Below are positions 1-7,545 of a stretch of DNA of 14,628 nt, piece by piece. This DNA comes from JALORV01 sp044225415 (lineage in GTDB: Bacteria; Pseudomonadota; Gammaproteobacteria; Burkholderiales; Burkholderiaceae_F). The notes beneath the pieces were generated by a model. It saw only the letters and a list, made by a program, of their open reading frames with translations, searched no databases and was not told the origin of the DNA. A program made the translations under genes and the position numbers. Numbering within the stretch: the first letter of the stretch is position 1; every line of letters begins with the position of its first letter. The DNA is taken from NCBI GenBank assembly GCA_044225415.1, contig JBGAIO010000079.1, forward strand, positions 1 through 14,628, read 5' to 3'.

Positions 1-33
1 GCACGGCGATTCGACGGAGAGTTCGACCGATGA

Positions 34-1179
34 TCAGTTCATGGCGCGTTCAGCGCAGGCCACCGCCGATTCGCCCCCCGCACGACCGCGCGACGCAGCC
101 TCCAGGTACTCGCGGGACTGCATTTCCACCAGTCTGGGCCACGGTGCGCGCGAATTCGTTCGACAGCGCGCCGGCCGCGTACAGCTCCTGCGGCGGCACT
201 TCGGCCGACAGCAGCAGCTTCACCCGATGGTCGTACAGCACGTCGACGAGCCAGGTGAAGCGACGCGCCTCCGAAACCTGCCCGGCCGACATGCGCGGCA
301 CATTGGACAGCAGCACGGTATGGAACTGCGCGGCGATCTCGAGATAGTCGTTCTGCGAACGCGGCCCGCCGCACAGCACCGCGAAGTCGAACCACACCAC
401 GCCGCCGGCGCGCCGCTTCGCGCGGATCGTGCGCGCCTCGATCACCAGCCCGGGGTCGTCGTCCTCGGTCTCGGCAATGCGGTCGAAGGCCTCGCGCAGT
501 GAACGCTCGGCGGCTTCGCCCCACGGCGTCAGGTAGGCCTCGACGCGCGCCATCGCGCGACGGCGGTAGTCGGTGCCGCCGTCGACCTGCACGATGTCGA
601 GCTTCTTCTCGATCAGCGCGATGGCCGGCAGGACCCGGTCGCGGTGCAGACCGTCCGGATACAGCGTGTCGGGCCGGTAGTTCGAGGTCATGACGAAGCC
701 GACGTTGCCCTCGAACAGCCGCGCCAGCAGCCGGTACAGGATCATCGCGTCGGCGATGTCCGACACGTGGAACTCGTCGAAGCAGATCAGCCGATGACGC
801 TTCGCGATGCGCTGCGCGACCTCGTCGAGCGGGTCGGGCGTGCCGCGCAGTTCGTGCATCTCCGCGTGCACGCCGCGCATGAATTCGTGGAAGTGCACGC
901 GCGTCTTGCGGATCACGGGCACCGCGGCAAAGAATGCGTCCATCAGGAAGCTCTTGCCGCGCCCGACCTCGCCCCACAGGTAGACGCCGCGCGGCACCGG
1001 CGGACGCACCAGCAGCTTCTTCAGCGCATTGGGCCTGCGCCTTGTAGGCGATCCACTCCTCGTCAGGCGCGCAGGCGATCGGCGGCGGCAGCCTGCGCCG
1101 CGTCCAGCGCATAGCCGCGCTGGGCTTCAGCGCGCGCATCGAGTTGCGTGCGAAACGCCGACGTGCGTGCGGCTGACAC
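34..1179 (-). CDS. zapE: ZapE/AFG1-family ATPase (three frameshifts)
   Basis: Cell-division-associated AAA-type ATPase of the ZapE/AFG1 (LACE1) family. Seen: Walker A GEVGRGKS (about residue 69 after repair), Walker B RLICFDEFHVSDIADAM, and a conserved C-terminal end MQSREYLEAASR. The gene is broken. The N-terminal part (about 37 codons, including RGYALDAAQAAAADRL) is in one frame, DEEWIAYK in a second, NALKKLLVRPPVPRGVYLWG onward in the third, and the last 30 or so codons are shifted again. The indels lie near 1066, 1032 (GGG run) and 137 (GGG run). Each is explained by one extra base, giving a 380-residue protein, close to the usual family length. The GTG start at 1179 lies two bases after the lpd stop, so the two genes are probably cotranscribed. 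zapE is a normal last gene of this betaproteobacterial cluster. A sequencing artefact is more likely than a pseudogene. Confidence 0.85.
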
Positions 1180-1181
1180 CG

Positions 1182-2618
1182 CTAGAAGTTCAGCGTGCGC
1201 TTGTCCACCGCCAGCGCCGCTTCCTTCACCGCCTCGGACAGCGTCGGGTGCGCGTGGCAGATGCGCGCGATGTCCTCGGACGAGGCGCGGAAGGCCATCG
1301 CGGCCACCGACTCGGCGATCAGTTCGGAGGCCATCGGCCCGATGATGTGCACGCCGAGGATCTCGTCGGTCGCGGCGTCGGCGAGGATCTTCACCAGCCC
1401 GTTCGTGTCGCCGAGCGCGCGTGCGCGGCCGTTGGCGGAGAACGGAAACGTGCCGGCCTTGTACGCGCGGCCCGCCGCCTTCAGCGCCTGCTCGGTCGCG
1501 CCGACCCAGGCGATCTCGGGCGAGGTGTAGATGACCCACGGAATCGTATTGAAGTCCACGTGCCCATGCTGGCCGGCGATGCGCTCGGCCACCGCCACGC
1601 CCTCTTCCTCGGCCTTGTGCGCGAGCATGGGGCCGCGCACCACGTCGCCGATGGCCCAGACGTTCGGGACGCTGGTGCGGCAGTCGCCGTCGACCGCGAT
1701 GAAGCCGCGCTCGTCGAGCGCCAGGCCGATGGCGTCCGCGTTGAGCCCCGCGGTATTGGGCACGCGACCGATCGACACGATCAGGCGGTCGACGATCAGC
1801 GTGTGTTCGGCACCCTGCGCATTGACATAGGCTACGTGCACCGTCTCGGTCTTGCCCTTCGCCTGCACGCCCACCGAGGCGATCTTCACGCCGAGTTCGA
1901 TCTTCAGGCCCTGCCGCGCGAAGAGCTTCGCGGCCTCCTTCGCGACCTGCTCGTCGGCCGCGCCGAGGAAGGCCGGCAGCGCTTCGAGCATCGTCACTTC
2001 GGCGCCGAGGCGTCGCCATACCGAGCCCATCTCCAGCCCGATGACGCCGGCGCCGATGACGCCCAGCCTCTTCGGCACGTCGGGAATCGCCAGCGCGCCG
2101 GTGTTCGACAGGATCAGGCGTTCGTCGAAGTCCACGCCGGGCAGCGCGCGCGGGTTCGAGCCGGTGGCGACCACGACGTGCTTCGCGAGCAGCGTGTCGT
2201 CCGCGCCTTCGACCCTGATCTCGACGCCGCCATCACCACGGCCGGCGAAGCTGCCGCGACCGTTCAGGAACGTCACCTTGTTCTTCTTGAACAGGTACGC
2301 GATGCCGTCGTTGTTCTGCCGGACCACCGTGTCCTTGCGGCCGAGCATCTTCGCGAGATCCAGCCCCAGTCCCTTGACTTCGATACCGTGCGCCGCGAAA
2401 CCGTGGCCGGCGTGCTCGTAGTGCTCGGAGGACTGCAGCAGCGCCTTGGACGGAATGCAGCCGACGTTGGTGCAGGTGCCGCCCAGCGCCGGTCCGCCGT
2501 CCTTGTTCTTCGCCTCGTCGATGCAGGCGACGCTGAACCCGAGCTGCGCCGCGCGTATCGCGGCGATGTAACCGCCCGGGCCGCCGCCGATGACGACGAC
2601 GTCGAATTGCTTTGCCAT
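1182..2618 (-). CDS. lpd: Dihydrolipoyl dehydrogenase, E3 of the 2-oxoglutarate dehydrogenase complex
   Basis: Flavoprotein disulfide reductase that reoxidises the dihydrolipoyl arms of E2 and passes electrons through FAD to NAD+. The frame is intact, 478 residues, typical of the family. Seen in order: FAD dinucleotide motif GGGPGG (11-16), redox-active disulfide CTNVGC (49-54), NAD-binding motif GAGVIGLEMG, second FAD motif AIGDVVRGPMLAHKAEEEG, and the catalytic dyad HPTLSE (H457, E462) near the C-terminus. The ATG at 2618 is preceded by AAAGG six bases upstream. Its position after odhB marks it as the dedicated E3 of the ODH complex (odhL), though E3 can also serve pyruvate dehydrogenase or glycine cleavage. 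It is separated from odhB by a small SHOCT/PspC gene, which is unusual. Confidence 0.97.
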   Translation of the reverse strand: MAKQFDVVVIGGGPGGYIAAIRAAQLGFSVACIDEAKNKDGGPALGGTCTNVGCIPSKALLQSSEHYEHAGHGFAAHGIEVKGLGLDLAKMLGRKDTVVRQNNDGIAYLFKKNKVTFLNGRGSFAGRGDGGVEIRVEGADDTLLAKHVVVATGSNPRALPGVDFDERLILSNTGALAIPDVPKRLGVIGAGVIGLEMGSVWRRLGAEVTMLEALPAFLGAADEQVAKEAAKLFARQGLKIELGVKIASVGVQAKGKTETVHVAYVNAQGAEHTLIVDRLIVSIGRVPNTAGLNADAIGLALDERGFIAVDGDCRTSVPNVWAIGDVVRGPMLAHKAEEEGVAVAERIAGQHGHVDFNTIPWVIYTSPEIAWVGATEQALKAAGRAYKAGTFPFSANGRARALGDTNGLVKILADAATDEILGVHIIGPMASELIAESVAAMAFRASSEDIARICHAHPTLSEAVKEAALAVDKRTLNF

Positions 2619-2650
2619 GCTTGCCTTTCAGGGAGTGGCGCGCGGGATGT

Positions 2651-2970
2651 TCAACCCTGTTCGCGCGGCACGAAGATCCACAGAACGATGTACAGCAGCG
2701 CGGTGAAGCCGCTGGCCAGCAACCCCAGCACGAAGATCAGCCGCCAGATCCACGTCTCCATGCCGGTGGCCGCCGCGATGCCGCCGCAGACGCCCGCGAT
2801 CCAGCGATCGTCGTTGGACAGCCGCAGGCGGTTGAAGGCGGGCCGCCATCCGGACGGACCGCGCCGCCGCCGAGCACGCGCGCCTTCGCCGCCTCGTACT
2901 CGGCCTGCGTCAGTGCGCCGCTGGCGTACATGCGCTGCAGACGTTCGAGTTCGTCGGTCACGCCCATCAT
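2651..2970 (-). CDS. Small SHOCT + PspC-domain membrane protein (one frameshift)
   Basis: Small membrane protein of about 106 residues. The N-terminal 35 residues (ELERLQRMYASGALTQAEY...) match the SHOCT short helical domain pattern. The C-terminal part carries a PspC-like segment: DDRWIAGVCGGIAAATG, followed by one long hydrophobic stretch (WIWRLIFVLGLLASGF and ALLYIVLWIFVP) that fits one or two membrane passes, ending VPREQG. The two halves are in different frames; one missing C in the C-run at about 2841 joins them. GGAGG lies five bases before the second ATG (2967), so either 2970 or 2967 may be the start. PspC proteins are linked to envelope stress and phage-shock signalling; SHOCT often accompanies membrane or oligomerising domains. 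Its place between E2 and E3 of ODH suggests cotranscription, but no role in the complex is known to me. Confidence 0.75.
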
Positions 2971-2987
2971 CGCCTCCGTTCGCGGAC

Positions 2988-4248
2988 TCAGACTTCCAGC
3001 AGCAGCCGCGCCGGGTCTTCCAGCGCTTCCTTCATCGTCACCAGCGACAGCACGGCTTCGCGGCCGTCGATGATCCGGTGGTCGTAGGACAGCGCGAGGT
3101 AGTTCATCGGCCGCACGACGATCTCGCCGTTCTCCACCACGGCCCGGTCCTTGGTCGCATGCACGCCGAGGATGGCCGACTGCGGGGGGTTGATGATCGG
3201 CGTCGACAGCATCGAGCCGAACACGCCGCCGTTGGAGATCGAGAAGGTGCCGCCGGTGAGTTCCTCCAGCGCGAGCTTGCCTTCGCCGGCGCGCTTGCCG
3301 AAGTCGGCGATCTTCTTCTCGATGTCGGCGAAGGTCATCTGGTCCGCGTCGCGCAGGATCGGCACCACCAGCCCGCGCGGCGAGCCCACCGCGATGCCGA
3401 TGTCGAAGTAGCCGTGGTAGACGATGTCGTTGCCGTCGACCGAGGCGTTGACCACCGGGTACTTCTTCAACGCAGCGACCGCCGCCTTGACGAAGAACGA
3501 CATGAAGCCCAGCTTCGTGCCGTGTTCCTTCTCGAAGCGATCCTTGTAGCGGTTGCGCAGTTCCATCAGCGGCGCCATGTTGACCTCGTTGAAGGTCGTC
3601 AGGATCGCCGCGGTGGACTGCGACTGCACCAGGCGTTCGGCGACGCGCGCACGCAGGCGCGACATCGGCACGCGCTGCTCGGGGCGGTTCGCGAGATCCG
3701 ACAGGTCGATCGGCGCCTTCACTTCGGGCAGCGCCGCGCGCGCAGGCGCAGCGGGCGCCGGTGCCGGGCCTGCGGCTTTCGCCGCCGGTGCGGCGGTCGC
3801 CAGCAGAACGTCGCCCTTGGTGATGCGGCCGTCGCGACCGCTCCCGACCTGCGATGAAGGCAATCCGGCATCGGCCATCAGCTTGGCGGCGGCCGGCATT
3901 GCGACACCGGCCTTGCTCGCCGCAGCGGGAGCCGGTGCGGCGGCTGCGGGCGCCGGTGCAGGCGCTGCAGCGCCGCCTTCGCGGGCGCGCCGGCGGCCGC
4001 GCCTTGCCTTCGGTATCGATGGTGGCGATCAGTTCGCCCGACGTCACCGTGCTGCCATCGCCCTTGACGATCGATGCAAGCACGCCCGCCGACGGCGCCG
4101 GCACTTCCAGCACCACCTTGTCCGTCTCGACCTCGATCAGGATCTCGTCGACCGCGACCGCCTCGCCCGCCTTCTTCTTCCACTGCAGCAGCGTCGCTTC
4201 CGCGACCGACTCCGACAACTGCGGCACCTTCACTTCAACGATGGCCAT
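2988..4248 (-). CDS. odhB: Dihydrolipoyllysine succinyltransferase, E2 of ODH (two frameshifts)
   Basis: Core E2 subunit (odhB/sucB) that transfers the succinyl group from E1 to CoA on a swinging lipoyl arm. Seen: N-terminal lipoyl domain (residues 1-76) with lipoyl lysine in VETDKVVLEV (K44); an Ala/Pro-rich linker; the peripheral subunit-binding domain around AAAKLMADAGLPSSQV and GRDGRITKGDVL; and a C-terminal catalytic domain with SNGGVFGSMLSTPI and the acyltransferase motif DHRIIDG (H391, D395). The frame breaks twice inside the repetitive Ala/Pro linker, near 4000 and 3972. One missing base at each restores 420 residues, the normal size. The start is ATG at 4248 with a weak purine-rich site (AGAGAAGAGA) upstream. 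An upstream in-frame extension is not supported by family similarity. Confidence 0.93.
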
Positions 4249-4296
4249 GTATCTCTTCTCTTTAAGTTGGTTGCGCCAGCCCTGCGCCGCGCGCCG

Positions 4297-4324
4297 TGTC
4301 AAGCGGCGCCAGTCCGCTTCGACA
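4297..4324. repeat. Imperfect inverted repeat upstream of odhB
   Basis: TGTCAAGCGG (4297-4306) and CCGCTTCGACA (4314-4324) pair with one bulged C across a 7-nt loop. It lies in the 115-bp odhA-odhB spacer, beside a stronger hairpin. It may be part of a folded intercistronic leader. No T-run follows in either direction, so a classic terminator is unlikely. Confidence 0.45.
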
Positions 4325-4330
4325 GGGCAA

Positions 4331-4362
4331 GACATACCGGCGCCGCAGGCGTCCGGTATGTC
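4331..4362. repeat. Strong intercistronic hairpin directly after the odhA stop
   Basis: GACATACCGG (4331-4340) is perfectly complementary to CCGGTATGTC (4353-4362), and the stem continues with CGCC/GGCG around a GCA loop and one bulged base. It starts one base after the odhA stop codon. No U-tract follows on the minus strand, and odhB must be read through it, so it may protect or process the odhA 3' end and set the E1:E2 ratio (inference). Confidence 0.65.
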
Positions 4363-4363
4363 A

Positions 4364-7220
4364 CTACTTGTTTAGAACGATGCCCTTGAGCCTTTCGAAG
4401 GCCGCATCGAGCATCGCCTTCTGCTGCTCGGCATGTTTCGCGTAGTAGCCCACCGCCGGCGATGCCGACGCGGGACGGCCCGCATAGCCGAGCCGCTGGC
4501 CTTCGCTCATGTTCTCCAGCAGATGGTGCTGCGTGTAGAACCACGCGCCCTGGTTGGCGGGTTCGTCCTGGCACCACACGACTTCCGTGGCCGCCGGGTA
4601 ACGCCGCAGTTCAGCGGCCAGTGCCTTGTGCGGGAACGGATAGAGCTGCTCGAGCCGCAGGATCGCGACGTCGTCTTCCTTGCGGTCACGACGCGTGTTG
4701 GCCAGGTCGTAGTAGACGCGCCCCTGAGCACAGGATCACTCGCTTGACCTTCTTTGCGTCGATCGCCGTATCGCGTTCGCCGATGACCGTGTGGAACTCC
4801 CCGCGCGCCAGTTCGCCGAGGTCCGACGCCGCATCCTTGTGCCGCAGCAGCGACTTCGGCGTCATGATGACCAGCGGCTTGCGGAACAGCCGGATCATCT
4901 GCCTCCGCAGCAGGTGGAAGATCTGCGCCGCGGTGGTCGGCTGCGCGATCTGCATGTTGTTGTCGGCCGCAAGCTGCAGGAAACGCTCGAGCCGCGCCGA
5001 CGAGTGCTCGGGCCCCTGCCCTTCGTAGCCATGCGGCAGCATCATCGTCAGGCCGGACTGCCGGCCCCACTTCACCTCGCCCGACGAAAATGAACTGGTC
5101 GATCACCACCTGGGCGCCGTTGACGAAGTCGCCGAACTGCGCCTCCCATATCACCAGCGCGTTGGGCTCTGCGCTCGCATAACCGTACTCAAAGGCGAGC
5201 ACGGCCTCTTCGGACAGTACCGAATCGATGATCGTGAACGGCGCCTGCCCTCGGACACGTGCTGCAGCGGGATGTACGTGCCGACGTCCCACTTCTCGCG
5301 CTTCTGGTCGTGCAGCACCGCATGGCGGTGGGTGAAGGTGCCGCGGCCGGAATCCTGCCCGGTGAAGCGCACCGAATAGCCGCTCGCCACCAGCGACGCA
5401 TAGGCAAGGTGCTCGGCCATGCCCCAGTCGAGCGGCTGCTTGCCCTCGGCCATCGCGCGCCGGTCGGCCAGCACCTTCTCCACCAGCGGGTGCAGCTTGA
5501 AGGTCGGCGGCACGGTGGTGATGCGCTCGCCCAGCCGCTTCAGTTCCGCCAGCGGCACGCCGGTGTCGGCGTGGTCGGTCCACTTGCGGTTCAGGTAAGC
5601 GGACCAGTCGACCGCGTACTTGCTCTTGTAGTTGGTCAGCACCGGGATCGACGTCGTGCGGCCTTCGTCCATCGCCGTGCGATAGGCCTTGACCATGTCG
5701 TCCGGCACGTCCGGGCCGATGGTCTTCTGCGTCACCAGCTTGTCGGCATAGACCTTGCGCGTGCCCGGATGCTGGCCGATGCGCTTGTACATCAGCGGCT
5801 GCGTGACGGCCGGCGTGTCCTGCTCGTTGTGCCCCAGGCGGCGGAAGCACAGCATGTCGATCACGACGTCCTGGTTGAACTCCTGCCGATATTCCAGCGC
5901 GAGGCGCGTGACGAACACGACGGCCTCCGGATCGTCTCCGTTCACGTGGAACACCGGCGCCTCGATCATCTTCACGACGTCCGAGCAGTACAGCGTCGAG
6001 CGCGTATCGCGCGGGTCCGACGTGGTGAAGCCGATCTGGTTGTTGATGATGATGTGCACCGTGCCGCCGGTGCCGTAGCCGCGCGTCTGCGCCAGGTTCA
6101 GCGTCTCCTGGATCACGCCCTGCCCGGCGAAGGCCGCATCGCCGTGCACGAGCACCAGCAGCACCTTGTCGCCCTGTTCATCGCCGCGGCGCTCCTGGCG
6201 CGCGCGCACCGAGCCCTCGACCACCGGATTGACGATCTCCAGGTGCGACGGGTTGAAGGCCAGCGACAGGTGCACCGGGCCGCCCGGCGTCGACACGTCG
6301 CTGGAAAAGCCCATGTGGTACTTGACGTCGCCCGACGGCAGGTCGCTGGCGTGCTTGCCCTCGAACTCGGCGAACAGTTCGCTCGGCATCTTGCCCAGCG
6401 TGTTCACCAGCACGTTGAGCCGCCCGCGGTGCGCCATGCCGATGACGATCTCCTCGACGCCCACGGCGCCGGCGCGCTGCACCACTTCGTCCATCGACGC
6501 GATGAAGGTCTCGCCGCCTTCCAGCGAGAAGCGCTTCTGCCCGACGTACTTGGTGTGCAGGTAGCGCTCGAGGCCTTCGGCCGCCGTCAGCCGCTCCAGG
6601 ATGTGCACCTTCTCGGCGTCCGTGAAGGTCGGCGTGGAACGGATCGATTCCAGCCGCTGCTGGATCCAGCGCTTCTGCGCGGGATCGGAGATGTACATGA
6701 ACTCCGCGCCGATGCTGCCGCAGTAGGTCTGGCGCAGCGCGCCGATGATGTCGCGCAGCGACATCTGCTCGGCACCGAAGTAGGTGTTCGACGCCGAGAA
6801 CACCGTGTCCATGTCGGCCTCGGTGAGGTCGTAGAACGCGGGCTCGAGTTCGGGGATCGACGGACGTTCCTGCCGCTGAAGTGGGTCAAGATTGGCCCAG
6901 CGGTTGCCGAGGTAGCGGTACGCCGCGATGATCGACTGGACGTGCACCTGCTTGCGCGCCACCGACAGGTCGGTGGGGCCACCTTGGGCTGGAAGGCCTC
7001 GGCCTTGGCGCGCTGGGCGAACGATTCGACCACCGGCGCGTGCGCCACGTCGGGCGAGTTCGGCGAGCCGTCGGCCGCCGGCACGAGCTGCATCTGGTCG
7101 AAGTAGGCGCGCACTTCTCGGGACGGAGGCAGGGTTGTCGAGGTAGCGCTCGTAGAGCTCCTCGACATAGGGCGCATTGCCGCCAAACAGGTACGAATTG
7201 ACCTGCAACTGTCGCATCAT
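4364..7220 (-). CDS. odhA: 2-oxoglutarate dehydrogenase E1 (five frameshifts)
   Basis: Thiamine-diphosphate E1 subunit (odhA/sucA), which decarboxylates 2-oxoglutarate and succinylates E2. Seen: N-terminal NSYLFGGNAPYVEELYERYL, typical of the E1 E2-binding tail; MAHRGRLNVLVN; HGDAAFAGQG; the TPP-binding region NNQIGFTTSDPRDTRST; RRLGHNEQDTP; the transketolase-like part EAQFGDFVNGAQVVIDQFI; and the C-terminal WCQDEPANQGAWFY. The frame breaks near 7117, 6976 (GGGG), 5247, 5088 (AAAA) and 4722 (CCCC). One inserted base at three sites and one missing base at two restore 951 residues, the usual length. The start is ATG at 7220 (Met-Met); GAAGG lies about ten bases upstream. It heads the odhA-odhB-(PspC)-lpd-zapE run and is divergent from korC. 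Confidence 0.94.
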
Positions 7221-7237
7221 CGTCGCGATACCTTCGG

Positions 7238-7252
7238 AACGAGTTTCTCGTT
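7238..7252 (-). promoter_or_regulatory. Hairpin in the odhA leader
   Basis: AACGAG-TTT-CTCGTT (plus strand) is a perfect 6-bp inverted repeat, 18 bases upstream of the odhA ATG and just before its presumed ribosome-binding purines. In the transcript it would form a short stem next to the Shine-Dalgarno, a plausible site for translational control or an operator. Confidence 0.4.
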
Positions 7253-7394
7253 GACAAGGCCCGGCGGCGACGCTGATCGACAGCGCTGCGGCCACCGGCG
7301 AGGGCGGCACCGGTCTGCGGCGCTGCCATCGACACCGCCGCCCGCCATCCAGCGAGCGACAAGCGCGTCATGCTAGCACCTGCGCGCGGATCAC

Positions 7395-7426
7395 GATGGT
7401 GCAATGTGTGAATTGCGCACCATCAA
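7395..7426. promoter_or_regulatory. Dyad with partial FNR/Anr-like box upstream of korC
   Basis: GATGGTGC (7395-7402) and GCACCATC (7417-7424) form a perfect 8-bp dyad with a 14-nt spacer; inside it GCAAT (7401-7405) pairs with ATTGC (7412-7416). Overlapping the right arm, TTGCGCACCATCAA (7413-7426) matches 8 of 10 fixed positions of the FNR/Anr consensus TTGAT-N4-ATCAA. It lies about 120 bases before the korC start. Regulation by oxygen is inference only. Confidence 0.35.
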
Positions 7427-7449
7427 CCACGAACGATGGGGCCCTGCTG

Positions 7450-7466
7450 CCTTCCCGTCGGGAGGG
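7450..7466 (+). promoter_or_regulatory. Short hairpin in the kor leader
   Basis: CCTTCCC-GTC-GGGAGGG forms a 7-bp stem (one G-T pair) about 80 bases before the korC start. Its 3' arm is a purine-rich anti-Shine-Dalgarno-like stretch with no start codon at useful spacing. It may be only a leader structure. Confidence 0.3.
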
Positions 7467-7545
7467 GAATACACCGCCGCGATACGAAAATCCCGGCGCG
7501 TCGGCGCAAACATGGCGCAGGCGGCACGGGAAGGGAGACTTTATC

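Larger units (their letters stand above)
7221..7545. other. Divergent odhA/korC intergenic region
   Basis: This 325-bp spacer must hold the promoters for the odh run (minus) and the kor operon (plus). No coding potential is convincing. It contains a hairpin near the odhA start (7238-7252), a dyad with a partial FNR-like box (7395-7426), and a hairpin in the kor leader (7450-7466). A TGnTAGCAT extended -10-like element on the minus strand (near 7370) could serve odhA but has no good -35 partner. A SucA RNA motif is known upstream of sucA in Burkholderiales; I cannot confirm it here by eye. Confidence 0.6.

Noticed and set aside
1029..3857. Very long plus-strand open frame (942 codons) opposite lpd and odhB
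   Set aside because: It is antisense to genes with clear catalytic motifs, is rich in Arg/His/Asp as expected from the complement of GC-biased codons, and has no recognisable domain.
5259..7106. Plus-strand open frame of 615 codons opposite odhA
   Set aside because: Low-complexity His/Arg/Val-rich translation, antisense to conserved E1; no start site or domain support.
4364..7220. Programmed frameshifting in odhA
   Set aside because: Five separate shifts in both directions, with no slippery heptamer or downstream structure pattern; matches random homopolymer indels.
7251..7279. TTGACA on the plus strand as a -35 for korC
   Set aside because: No -10 at suitable spacing (TGATCG only), nearly 300 bases from the start, and inside the odhA leader hairpin.
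7396..7545. Upstream in-frame ATG extension of korC
   Set aside because: The 50 added residues are low-information, lie over dyads, and lack a ribosome site; the GTG at 7546 has one and coincides with the start of family similarity.
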